64,000 nt of DNA from Montifringilla adamsi (lineage: Eukaryota; Chordata; Aves; Passeriformes; Passeridae): assembly GCA_017590115.1 (NCBI GenBank), contig JAGGNK010006559.1:8731784-8795783 (forward strand), given 5' to 3'. The notes under the pieces were generated by a model that saw only the letters and a program-made list of their open reading frames with translations, had not been told where the DNA came from and searched no databases. This document shows, in pieces, positions 1 to 10,620 of this stretch. Positions within the stretch are counted from its first letter, which is position 1; each line of letters opens with the position of its first letter. A program made the translations under genes and the position numbers.

Positions 1-1011
1 CTATACAACGAAAATAATTAAAAAAAACCTGAGTGGAGAATTGTGAGGACAGTGGGCCTTACAGCCTGTATATTACAGAAATATAGCTCTTCACTTTTTA
101 ATTACCAGCCAGTTCTAATTGAAATCTTGACTTACTGCCTAACCTTGCAATACAGGGTAGTGAATTTTTACTTAAATTCCCATGAGAGTGCTGAGTATAA
201 ACACAATATAGAAGATACAACACTATTAAGGTCTTTAGGATTTGGGTTTTCTAAATGGATCTGTCAGAGGAAGAAAATCTTTTCCTCATAGCTGTTCTGC
301 TTATGACAAGACTTTTAAAAATCCTTATACTCCAAATAAGATACCTTCGACACTTAATAGCTGAATTTGGCTGCAGAGTATTTTGTTTACTTAGCATGAT
401 TATAGCTAGTAAAAAATTTATCACACTTTCCAATAATGTGGGTACTGAATTGCTTGCAGGATACATGATAAAAATCAGAGGTGTTTATTTTGTGAGTTAT
501 TATCCACTAGCTGCTGTTATTCTCAAGTGAGGCTGTATTTAAAAATGTTAGTGAAGACAAAAAGCCCAACTTTGTCATTTTTCTGAAGTTTGCTGGTTTT
601 ATGTCTGAGTATATTAGGAACCAGAGCACACAAAGCCATACTGCATGCCACTGATTTAATTTTTCTTTTTACATTGCTCTGACAGCAAGGTCATTTATCT
701 TTCGGAAAAGGAATAAGAAGGAAAAAATGGAAAAAGGCAAGCTATTTCATTTGAAAATTGTGTTGTGTATTCTTGAGAACATTTTGCCACCGTCTGCTGC
801 TAATTTTTATTCCACCACTAGTCAGCACACTCCTCATCAATAAGTCGACTTGGTGGCAGTTGTGGCAGTGAAGCCAAAGCATCAGTGGGCATGATCTAGT
901 AGGCTAGGATTACTTGCATTGCAACTGCTTATTTTTAGTTCATATAGGATTAAAGAGCAAGAAAAAAAAAAGTTTACTTTTATTTATACATTGTTGGGTA
1001 GGTCCAGAGGC
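1..1011. other. AT-rich non-coding DNA, nothing recognised
   Basis: I see no gene, RNA or repeat family here. The open frames are short, overlap on both strands and have no splice or codon signature. The stretch ends where CR1-like sequence begins. Confidence 0.6.
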
Positions 1012-1087
1012 ATCAGTCGAGGGGGAGAAGAGAAGCCTCAGAGGACACCTTATCATTCTCTACAACTTTCTGAAAGGGGGTGGTAGC
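1012..1087 (+). mobile_element. CR1 LINE fragment, upstream piece of a split copy
   Basis: The segment reads like the part of avian CR1 just before its 3' tail: an agaagagaagcctcagagga stretch, then a 'tctctacaactttctgaaag' stretch, ending in ggtggtagc. Known CR1 copies continue from this point into 'ggtgggtgttggtctc...'. Here the match stops at about 1087 and resumes at 1870, where the same ggt(g/t)gtagc word is repeated. It is a 5'-truncated, non-functional fossil. The call rests on remembered consensus; the family is clear, the subfamily is not. Confidence 0.7.
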
Positions 1088-1869
1088 AGAATGCTCTACT
1101 TGAAATGTGGTCAACCAACATGAACAACGTCTTATTTGCAAGGCCATCAGTGGTGGTCTGAGAGAGGCATCATGGGCTGGTTTTTGGTGTTGAATTAAAC
1201 TGAAACCCATCTGGCACATCAACCTGAAATCAGCATCTACTGGATGAGGCAAAGATTTTGCAACTAAGGTGCTAAACTGACCTGGAGGCATATGACTGGC
1301 AGTCAACCCCTTTATACTGTGAAAGTCCACTTTCCACAGGGTATATTTTTCTAACATATTTCTCCTTGGGGTGTGTAGAGATTCTTTCTATGAGTTTTGG
1401 AGATGCCCACAAAGAACAGCCCTCAAAGTTAAAAGAAAGAGACTTTTCCATGATTGTTGATATGGGTGAGTTACATAAATCTCTAATAATTGGGGTTTTT
1501 TGCTAGCTTTAATATAGTTGCTTTAATGTTGCTTTGATATAGTTCACTATCTTGTCTTACAGTACAATAGCAGCTTCAGCTTTTATGTTGTGTAGTAAAT
1601 GATTCTGATTAAGTTAGTTTTGTCTAATCATTTATCATAATAAATAATTTTTTGTAAATATTATCTGATTTGCCACCATTAAAACCTGTGGGACAAAGTT
1701 GTAAAACTTAGAAGTGTTGACAAAGTCTGAGGCTAGGACTGGATACAGGCAGACCCAGGCTCTGAGGAGGAGTTTAGAAAGTGAGGGGGTCCTTTTATGC
1801 ACTTTGTGGCCCAAAAGGAAGGCTTCTCTAATAAACTTTGTCTGGAGCTCCCACTCTATCTGCAACAGA
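1088..1869. mobile_element. Probable insertion splitting a CR1 copy; identity unknown, LTR-like 3' end
   Basis: About 782 bp of sequence unlike CR1 separates two CR1 pieces that would otherwise be continuous. It is flanked by ggtggtagc (1079-1087) and ggttgtagc (1870-1878), which agree at 8 of 9 bases and could be a target duplication. Near its right end is a canonical AATAAA (1830-1835) followed by about 30 bp of mixed sequence ending in gcaaca, as in the R-U5 part of a retroviral LTR. I could not find convincing TG...CA ends with a 4-6 bp duplication, so the LTR reading is an inference. The alternative is two unrelated CR1 fragments that happen to abut at the same consensus position. Confidence 0.4.
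1830..1835 (+). terminator. Polyadenylation signal AATAAA in the CR1-splitting segment
   Basis: A canonical AATAAA sits about 35 bp before the point where CR1 sequence resumes. Its place near the end of the inserted segment is what one expects in an LTR R region. In AT-rich DNA this hexamer is also common by chance. Confidence 0.3.
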
Positions 1870-2165
1870 GGTTGTAGCCAGCTGGGTGTCAGAAAACAAG
1901 TGACAGAATGAGAGGACATAGCCTCAAGCTGCACCAGGAGAGGTTCAGGTTGGACATTAGGTAGAATTTCTTCATGGAAACAGTGTTTAAGCATTGAATC
2001 CCACTGCCCAGGGAAGTGGTGAAATCACAATCCCTGGAAGTGTTCAAGAAACAACATAGCACTTAGTGCAGTGGTTAATTGGTGAGGTGTTTTGCAATCA
2101 AAGCTTGGACCTGATGGTCTTGGAGGTCTTTTGCAACCTTCACTATTCTATAGCTCTGTGTAAAG
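1870..2165 (+). mobile_element. CR1 LINE 3' end, downstream piece of a split copy
   Basis: This follows avian CR1 through its 3' untranslated tail. Diagnostic words in order are cctcaagctgcaccaggag, ttcaggttggacattagg, 'atttcttcatgga', 'ctgcccagggaagtggtg', 'tccctggaagtgttcaag' and cttggaggtcttttgcaacc, finishing with the ATTCTAT-type 3' motif at about 2143. There is no coding capacity. It continues the piece at 1012-1087. Confidence 0.9.
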
Positions 2166-4205
2166 CTCACCCTTTCCTCTAAGAAACTTAACTTTCTTGA
2201 AGGTAATGTTTGTTATAATTTGACATATCACAAGTATTTGAAGTCAGTGCATTGGAATGAGTCGAATGCATGACAGTGTACATAAAAAGAAGGGAAAAAA
2301 AGGAAAAAGTTGAGCTTCAAATGAAATAGTAGAACAAGAACTGAAGTATCTCATTTCAAGCCTTTCCTCAAAATATCTTAGAGTTTTTTTTTCAAATAAG
2401 GAAAAATTTTTTCTACCAGGTTCCTGCTGCTTTGTTTAAGAGAAGGCCCTTGAGCTGTGAGCCTCCACAACAGGGGTGTGAGATGGAAAGTGTTCACTTC
2501 TATCCATTCCCAATATGTCTTCTCCACAACAGCTCTCCAACTACTTCCATTTTGAAAGCAGAAATTAACATGAAAACAATCCTCTTTTAATGTCAGAAAG
2601 ACAGAAAGGTGTTTCACAAATGATTTTAAAGTTTCAAATTTAATCCCCTTCAACCTCCCTCTTAAACAGAAAGGCAATAAACTTTTCAAAGGCTTTCTCA
2701 AAGAAAATGAAAAAAATACTGGAATAGACTGTCTGAGATAGTCAGTGCTCTTGCCTTGAGTGGCAAGGTTATAGATGAAAAGTAAAGATCTATCCTAACA
2801 GCTTGTAGACACTTGTGTTTTCTAATGAGAGACATTTTTTCTAAATATGCTATGTATTTCTTTTTTTCCTACACTGAAAAGAAATAAACATTAATAACTA
2901 ATAGAAAAACCCTTGTTATTTATTGAATTCATAGGCATTTGCAAATAAAATTAAGTGCTAAAACTTGCAAAATTTGTGAAGTTACATCTATAAGTCCAGA
3001 AAAGTTTACTGAAATGTTCTGAAATCCTCTAGAGTATTCAAAATAAGTATTTTGGGTAAGGTACATACCTGAATTCCTTTTCTTTCAGTCAGAAACTGTG
3101 TATTTCTGCTTGAAAGACTATTGAAAAAATACTGGTCAGAACTAATTTGAAATGTTTATAATGGGAAGACAATCAGAACTTTTCACATTACAAGTGATAA
3201 TGAATATAACACAAGACTGCAAAGTCACTGGTCTACTCAGGCATGTTTTAATAATTTTTTTACTTTTGGAAATTGCTGAACAGTGTGAGCTTTCACGTTC
3301 AATTTTTTTTTTGTTATTGCTTTAATAAACACTTCTAAAAATTTAAACCATAAAAAGCGTATTTTCTATTTTATTTTAAAATAGTTCTCAGGCACCTAGA
3401 TGAATTACAGGCAAGATATAACTCTTTTTCAGACAGTGATTTCCTCAGCATCCAGCATGCAGCCTCCATCTTGAGTTGCTTCCCACTCTCTGTATGTTGT
3501 TTTCTCATTCTATTTCATGTCACACAGCTTGGACTTTATTATTGATATCTGTCTCAGGTATCATTACCTCTATCACTGATTTCTGGAGTCAGAACGTTGA
3601 CCCTTTCATTTATCTCCATGAACATATTTTCCTTCCTGCAGCAGTTCTTCTCAGCTGAAATACAGTGCTGTGCACTGACTACCAAGTCGTACAGGAAATT
3701 AAGCATTTGCAAACATTACACATTCATTTCTGGTTTATGCATTAGCATAGAAACACGCACATACAACCACTGAAAACAAAAAATAGACTACAAATGCTAA
3801 ACTTAGGCACTTTTGGAAATATTTCCCATGATGTACTATGGCCCTCAAAAATCTGAAGTGTTTGAGTTACTAAAGCTGAATTTGGAAGGATTACCTGTGA
3901 TCCTTAAGCATTTAAATCAAAGAACAGATGACTTACACTCTACCTAGCAATGTAATACTCAAGTAGGGCTAGACGATGACTGACTGAGCTGTTTGCTCAT
4001 CATCCTTTCAATCTTGCAATTGTGCTATTCCACAAGTGTCATTCTGCCATTTGAAACTGTCTTGCCAGCAGGCTTAAAACCAGTCATGAAGAAAAAATCA
4101 TTTTCTAACAGAAATTTTGAAATTACTTTTTACATTCTGAACCAGTGGGATTTAATGCAATGATTGAAAAGAGTTGGACTGATTTAAGAACCTGTTCAAT
4201 CAGCA

Positions 4206-4242
4206 AAAAGATGAATATTCTTTTAGTGAATATTCATCTTTT
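4206..4242. repeat. Perfect 15-bp inverted repeat with a 7-nt loop
   Basis: The arms aaaagatgaatattc (4206-4220) and gaatattcatctttt (4228-4242) are exact reverse complements around ttttagt. The stem is AT-rich and too short for a typical microRNA precursor. It may be a chance palindrome or a decayed hairpin. Confidence 0.8.
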
Positions 4243-4740
4243 GTTTATCTTAAAATTGGATTTCATAGCTATCTGTTGCCTGCAACTTAGAATCACTCAA
4301 GCACTTGACATGGACTTGTTTGAGATTTGTAATTTTTTGAGGGTAGACTCAGCCTCTGTTTCATGGCTACAGAGTGCTTTGCCAGAGCCCAAAGCTCCAA
4401 CAATTATCTGCTTTGAGAGAAAGATGCAGATTCCCTGCATGAGATAACGAGAACCGAAGAAGAGCTTTCTGAAGGTGTATCAGTCATATGTGAGAACTGG
4501 ATGCAGAAAAACTGTAGGCTTTATGAATCTTCCAGGGGGCTTCCAAATACAATGGGAAGAGAGATGTAAAAATCCATGGGTAGAATAGTCTCACCTCAGG
4601 CTTCATGACAGTTAGGGAAAAGCTTTGCACGCATCCTGTGCTTCTGAACCCTCTACCTAGTGTGTGAAAGTCTGAAACCATTCGATATTTGTGGTTGGAC
4701 TGTTCCTTTATGAGAGAGCATGAGAAAAGTTTTGCGTTAG

Positions 4741-4787
4741 AAAGAAGAGAGAGAGAGAGAGAGAGAGAAAGTGAGAGAGAAAGAGAA
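4741..4787 (+). repeat. GA microsatellite in a polypurine tract
   Basis: Eleven uninterrupted GA units (4747-4768) are followed by imperfect gagaga/aaagaga sequence. All bases but one in the 47-bp tract are purines. Confidence 0.95.
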
Positions 4788-6295
4788 TAAGAATGTTCCA
4801 GTTGTGTATATTGAATTTTAAAGCCGAGTTAAAGGAGCACAAATGGTACAGACATTAACACAGCACTGTTTGTTACAGTTTTTATAGTCCTGAGCAATGG
4901 CAGATAGAGCACGTCATAGAGCTAGGTCATGTTAGTAACCTTTTCCTAGCCAAATACAACAGTTAGATTGAATTTTGTATGACTGTTTCATGATTGTTAA
5001 AATGGTGACTCTGTAAAATATTGTATTGTCTTAGAGGATGTTTCTTTAGGGCATACTTTCATAATTTACCAAAACTAGCTAAAACTTAAGTCCACTCAAA
5101 TCCATTGATTAAACTACAGGAGGACCTATCCTAGCTTCAGTTCCTTCTTCATAATTATGTCCCCTGTAGAGCTGTTAAAACAGGTGGAAAAAACTTGAAG
5201 TGCATTTTTGCATAGCTAAAATAACTGCTTGTCTTGTGTCAGGATATTTATTAGTGTTAATTACCCATGACATTTAGATTCTAAGTTGATTTTGCAGAGT
5301 CGGATTTTAAAAATTCTCACTAGCAGATTTTCAGTTAAGGACAAATAAGAATTTTTGGTTTTAAACATGAAATATCCCCATGACAGTTTTATTCAGTAAA
5401 AATTATTGAATACTCATGTAGGAGACCCACCCATACAAAACCTCTACTAATCTAGATTAGCAAGAATATTATGGGACTGTGTGAGTCCTTATTTCCCTTT
5501 CAAGACAGCAGTGCTTTGCTCTCATGTATATTACATGTCTCTGTCCTGTACAAGATTCAGATCTTGCATTACATCTGCCAATACCACAAACACTGAGAGT
5601 GGATGAGGGGAAAAAAATTGAGTTGGCATAAAAGCTAGATAACTGTGCTATTCACATTTAAGGTTTGTCTCATAGATGACTAACCGCCAGGATTTTAAAA
5701 CAGGCTCATCACATTTCTCTCCTGGGTTTTATGACCATTTTTATGTATTTTACCATTATTTCAGATGTACGATGCCATCTAGATTCTCTTAATACGTGAA
5801 AGCTGAAAAAAATTTTACACCCTGGTATCTAAGAGACCTTCAGATCATGAAAGATTTCATTTATTCATTTATTGGGAAGCAATACAGAGGACCTGCTGCA
5901 AACAGAAGCAACTGTAGTGGCATGGCAATCAAACTACTTGCCATGGTTGCAGCAGATTTAGGTCCCTTCTCTCTATAAATGTTAGGTTTCTTCTGGGTAT
6001 ATATAAAGGTGCAATCTCATCAAGCCTGAAGTCTATACATGAATTCAAGTTAATTTCAGGCTATTTTTAGAGGCAGAGAGAAATTAGATATCCCAGGCCC
6101 TGATGAATTTCAGTGTCAAAACACCTACTTTTATCACAGCTAGTGGTGAGGATTATCTGACTGATTTATTTTAAAATAGAAGGCTTTCAATTGCAATATA
6201 TTGCAATGTATGATTTATTTTATTTCACATAAGTTTTTAAAAAGAACACCAACACACTCCTCTTGCTCCCAAAATATCTAGTGGAACGTGTCTAT

Positions 6296-6300
6296 GTAAT
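6296..6300 (+). repeat. Left 5-bp target-site duplication (gtaat)
   Basis: The word gtaat lies immediately before the first TG of the LTR and is repeated exactly at 7412-7416. Five-base duplications are typical of ERVL-type and several other retroviral integrases. Confidence 0.85.
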
Positions 6301-7411
6301 TGTATTGGGTTTGCATTGTTAGGTTTTTGTAGCTGGGGGGCTACAGGCATGGCTTCTGTGAGAAGCTGCCAGAACCTTCCTCCCTGAACAGGAGAGCCAG
6401 TGACAGCTGGCTCCAAGATGGGTGTGCTGCTGCCCATGGCTGAGCCCATTAGAGATGATGGTGACTCCTCTGTGACGACATATTTAAGAAGAAGAGATAA
6501 AATGTTATTGCACAGATGTAACTGGGGCCAGAGAAGAGGCAGATGAGGAGAGGAACGACCCTGCAGACACCAAGGTCACTGGAAAAGGAGGGGGAGGAGA
6601 TAGTCCAGGTGCTGGAGCTGAGGTTCCCCTGCAGCCCATGGTGCAGCCCACGGTGAGGCAGCTGTGTCCCTGCAGCCCATGAAGGACCACTGGAATGCTG
6701 AGATTCACCTCCAGCCCCTGGAGGAGACCAACAGCAGAGCAGGTGGATGCCTGAGAAGAGGCTGTGAAATTAAGGGAGGCCCATGCTGGAGCAAGCTCCT
6801 GGCAGCAACCTGAAGACCCATGAAGAGAGGATCCCATGCTGGAGCAGGTTTCCTGGTAGGACTAGTAACCCTTTGGGGGACCCACACTGGAGCAGACTGT
6901 TCCTGAAGGACTGCCCCTGACAGAAGAGTCATATTCCAGTAGTTCATGGAAAATTGTTTCCTGTGGAATGAACTCACACTGGAGAAATTCATGGAGAATT
7001 GTCTCCCATGGAAGGGACCCCATCCTGGAGCTGAGAAAAGAGTCTTCTCCCAGAGCAGCAGCAGGGACAAACATGTGATGAGCTGACCATAACCCCTATT
7101 TTCCATTTTCCTGTGCTGCTGGTGGGGATGAGGTAGAGCTTGGAAAATGAGGGAGGGGCTGGGGGGAATGTGTTTTTTAATATTTATTTTACTTCTGATT
7201 ATCCTGCTCTGATTTTGTTAGTAATATTTTCAGTTAATATCCCAAAGCTGAGTGTTTTGCTCATGATGGTATCTGATGAGGGATGTCTCCCAGGCTTTAT
7301 CTCAACCCATGAACCTTTTGTTATAATTTCTCTACCCTGTCCCATTGCAGAGGGGAGTGATAGAGCGGCTTTGGTGGATGCCTGGTATGCAGCCAGGGTC
7401 AACCTACTATA
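6301..7411 (+). mobile_element. Solo LTR of a bird endogenous retrovirus (1,111 bp)
   Basis: The element starts tgtattgggtttgcattg and ends 'agccagggtcaacctactata', matching a family I remember as common in neoavian genomes. The usual terminal CA has decayed to TA. It is exactly bracketed by gtaat. Inside are a TATA-like tatttaag (6481-6488), and from about 6770 to 7030 a run of imperfect internal repeats built on 'c(c)catgctggagcag'-like words. The 3' part is T-rich, and its polyadenylation signal is not intact. No gag, pol or env sequence lies on either side, so this is a solo LTR left by recombination between the two LTRs of a provirus. The long antisense open frames here (up to 133 codons) are by-products of GC-rich repeats, not genes. 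Confidence 0.9.
6481..6488 (+). promoter_or_regulatory. TATA-like element of the LTR
   Basis: Tatttaag lies about 180 bp into the LTR, directly after a gtgacgaca stretch. This is the expected U3 promoter position for the family. There is no evidence that it is active. Confidence 0.45.
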
Positions 7412-7416
7412 GTAAT
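7412..7416 (+). repeat. Right 5-bp target-site duplication (gtaat)
   Basis: An exact copy of 6296-6300, directly after the last LTR base. Confidence 0.85.
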
Positions 7417-7510
7417 TCAGGTTTTTAAAAGACAGGCAGGGGTCCCTAAACCTGAAATGCACTTTTTTCTACTAGGTATACGATGAATGCTTTCCAAACA
7501 ATACTAACTA

Positions 7511-7640
7511 TAAAGCCCAGTTGGATGGGGCTCAGAGCAACCTGAGTTAGTGGAAGGTGTCCCTACCCATGGCACAGGGGGTGGAACTAGATGATCTTTA
7601 AGATACCTTCCTATATAAGCCACTCCATGATTCTACAATT
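7511..7640 (+). mobile_element. CR1 LINE 3' end fragment
   Basis: Diagnostic CR1 tail words occur in order: gttggatggggctcagagca, 'acctgagttagtggaaggtg', tccctacccatggca, ggaactagatgatctttaag, then ccatgattctac. About 130 bp of the 3' end is kept. The fragment starts about 95 bp after the solo LTR ends. Confidence 0.9.
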
Positions 7641-9071
7641 TTGATGGTATTAAAGTCTCAATAAGCATTCATTTATTTAAGCATAAGAAATATCAGAAAC
7701 CTGTAACAGTCCTAAAAATAACTTAGTCATAATGACTGTTATTGATGCCCACAGTATGAATCAACATTAAAAACCCAACGCTTACTCTCAGAGTGATCAG
7801 TATGGAAAGTGGTTCCAGTTAGCTTTGATGATCCATACTCACAACTTTCTAACTTGGAAACACTGTACGTGTTCAAAACTGGTCAATGACACACTCCACA
7901 GTCATTAAACAAATATCAGTACTTGCAGAGATCTTCACTGCTGTAAGAAAGCTAATTTCAATTGCATCAAAATGTAACAGATAAAAGAGCAAATTTATAT
8001 CACATCAAAGTAAGCTGCATGTCTTTATATTCAGTGACATGCTGTAGTTCTAGAATATTGACAACTTCCATGGAGCACACATTACTTTTGCAATAAATAT
8101 ACTTCAATAAAGCATTTGAAACCATTCTCTTGGATGTCATACAAAGATGACACACGTTACTACCTTTATCTAGCTTTTCTTTGACTAAATACATCTATGA
8201 TGCAAAAATGTAATTTTAAGTAAGCATAATTTCTGCCTTTTATATCATGGGTATTTGTTTCTGTGGCCATGATCAGTGATCAAGAGTGACTATAGTCAAC
8301 TTACACAGACATTAAACATCAATCATTATTCAGTAGAGAGCTGAATATGTGATATAAGTCATTTGTAGAAAGCACATTCACTTTTTTAACATGTATAAAC
8401 ATGAGGTTTTTAACAGATCCCCTCCTATGACATGAAAGACAATACCACTTGCATTCTTTTCAGTTTACTGTGTAAAAATGATTGAGATTTGAAGACAAAA
8501 CACCCATACCTGAGAAATGCAAGCAAAAATGGTGTAAATTGTCATATTGATACTGAAAAATATGACCTTTCTTGAAGATGATTACACTTCCATATAGCCC
8601 AGAAGAGAGGGCAAAGTGGGGTAGTATAAAAAAGTGGTTGTATTTCTTCAAGCTGTATTTCAATCTATTCCACTCACATATGATCTGAAAATGAATTGCT
8701 CAAGCACAGCATCTAGATTTTTATAAGATGATAATTTCTGTTCTTACAGGTAAAGTTGGATTAGTAAGTGCCGCGTTAAAGCACAAAATCTCCACTTCTG
8801 ACTCTCAGACTTCACATAAATTTGCTGTAAACTGTACAAACATTATATAAATTCTGCATCATCTCTGTTTTGCTGCTTGACAGAAAGACGTAGACATGTA
8901 CCTGTCCAAGAAAATTTTTTTTTTTGCAGAGGTACAGAATCCATTTTTTGTCAGTACAGAAAACTTAAATTGTGTCAAAAACATTAAGCCTTATTCTGAT
9001 CTGACACAAGATATTGGAAATATTGTATTTGCAAAAATATAGTAGCTGATATTATTTGCTCTGTCTGCAAA
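7641..9071. other. AT-rich non-coding DNA, nothing recognised
   Basis: No gene, RNA or repeat family was identified. The open frames are short and unconvincing. Confidence 0.55.
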
Positions 9072-9240
9072 AATGTCCGAGCACTGGAACAGATTTCCCA
9101 GAGAGGTGGTGGAGTCTCCCTCAGTGGAGATGCTCAAGAGCTGTCTGGATGCAATCCTGTGCAATGTGCTCTGGGATGACCCTGTCTGAGCAGGGAGGTT
9201 GGACCAGACAACCCACTGTGATCCCTTCTGACATGACCGA
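9072..9240 (+). mobile_element. CR1 LINE 3' region fragment
   Basis: The segment contains gcactggaacagatttcc, cagagaggtggtggagtctc, 'gagatgctcaagagctgtct' and 'ggttggaccagac', the order found in CR1 tails. The short open frames on both strands here are part of this fossil. Confidence 0.88.
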
Positions 9241-9558
9241 TTGCCTGTGAAAATTATTATATTGATCAAGTGAAAAACTCTCCTTGAAATCAGCAAATTT
9301 TTGTTTCTGTACCTCAGCATGTTAATTGCAAAAGAGAATGCAAAAATAGTATTTTATCTTATAGTAACAATATATAAATCTGTATATTCAATTTTGTCTC
9401 AACTTTTATTTGTCCTTAGATCATAATATAAATAATATTACCAATTAGGAAAGTAATTGTACTTTGTTTCTTAAAAATAGGTTTTTCAGTGCAAATGTTC
9501 TGTTGGACACACTTTATATTAAGAATACATATTTAAGTAGGTTATCAATTTTCAACAA

Positions 9559-10110
9559 TTGTTATTACCACTGGTTAATTGCGCATTACAGCATCTGACT
9601 GAAGAAAGTTTGGTTATAAAACAGATTGATAAGCAGTTGCACCACATTTTGCAGCTGAGCTTATATGTAATTAAAGCACGAGCTGCACTCCACAGTATGC
9701 TTATTACAATCTATGTTAATTATTTATTAAAATTTTTCAAATTGAACCGTTATAATGAAGTACAAATTAAACCATTAGTCACAGATAGTGCAAAGACTAT
9801 AAGAGCAAATTTAGTTGCAACGCTTAGTTTTTTATGAGTTTAAGGATCTGTCAATTATAAGGAAGTTATTAATAAGAAAATGTTTAACTTTAGTGATTTT
9901 ATAGTAGCATAGAATATCTGCTTCCAACACGAATGGAATGGGACTGTGCACTTCAAATTTAAAGGATTTATATTAAGGCCATCCAGGACTGTATATGAAA
10001 ATTAAAGAGGTGACAGCACATTTCATGGCCGGTACTTAGATTATTATTGCAAGCAGTGGGATTATGGCACTGAAATATTTGAACCAGAAACACTTTCATT
10101 CCATGAGCTT
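9559..10110. promoter_or_regulatory. Candidate conserved non-coding element (enhancer-like)
   Basis: The segment is free of recognisable repeats and rich in homeodomain-type core sites. These include an inverted pair taat-tgcgc-atta (9576-9588) and several TAAT/ATTA words between about 9667 and 9775. A gattgataag word (9624-9633) overlaps PBX-like and GATA-like sequence. A 92-codon open frame crosses it, but the codons do not resemble a protein family. Dense TAAT clusters are typical of vertebrate developmental enhancers, but an AT-rich background makes such sites frequent. This is a guess from texture; only alignment to other amniotes would settle it. Confidence 0.25.
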
Positions 10111-10543
10111 CTGCAATTCATATAAATATGTTTACTTTTCAAGATATTCTAGTACATAAATTTTCATTTTGAAGGGTGCCAATATTCCTCATCTATTTTT
10201 CTTTTCAATCAAATTATCTCAGTGGAATATACTTTTGTCAAAAACCTCTGAGAAAACTCATTTTATACCTGTGAAGAAAGAAATTGGAGCTGCAATGTTA
10301 TTCCTTGCTCTGAGGAGAAAATTCATCTTTTCAGCCTATTCTTATTTTTTTGTGGTTTTTTTTGGCAGTTCTAGTCACTTCCTTGACAAATACACTTACT
10401 ATAACTTATATTGCAGAAGACTATAAAAAAATCCACTCAACCTGTGTTACTGCTTTCCCAGCAGCCCAAATGCAGTGTGTTGAAGTTCAGGGGGAAAAGT
10501 GGTCCCTTTCAGTGAATCTTTATGCATAACCCTTCCCAACCAG

Positions 10544-10620
10544 GTAGTGTTGGTCGTGGTCAAAAATTACACTCAAAGTTTTTTGTAGCATCTGATGTCT
10601 ATAGTACCAAAAGGTGTGAG
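10544..10620 (+). other. Candidate 77-bp exon, unidentified
   Basis: An acceptor-like cccttcccaaccag is followed by 77 bp open in one frame and then a near-consensus donor gag|gtaagt. In that frame the segment enters with two bases of a codon, encodes 25 further residues and ends on a codon boundary. The peptide is not recognised. Splice-like matches of this quality arise by chance in 64 kb. Confidence 0.2.

Larger units (their letters stand above)
2166..6295. other. AT-rich non-coding DNA with minor simple repeats
   Basis: No gene or interspersed repeat was recognised. The stretch contains a short perfect hairpin (4206-4242) and a purine microsatellite (4741-4787), listed separately. Its open frames of up to 107 codons show no family resemblance. 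Confidence 0.55.

Noticed and set aside
1013..1357. 114-codon minus-strand frame
   Set aside because: It crosses the CR1 boundary into the inserted segment and is antisense to CR1, so it is not a gene.
6705..7106. 133-codon minus-strand open frame
   Set aside because: It lies wholly inside the solo LTR at 6301-7411 and comes from its GC-rich internal repeats.
9056..9320. Open frames on both strands
   Set aside because: They are explained by the CR1 fragment at 9072-9240.
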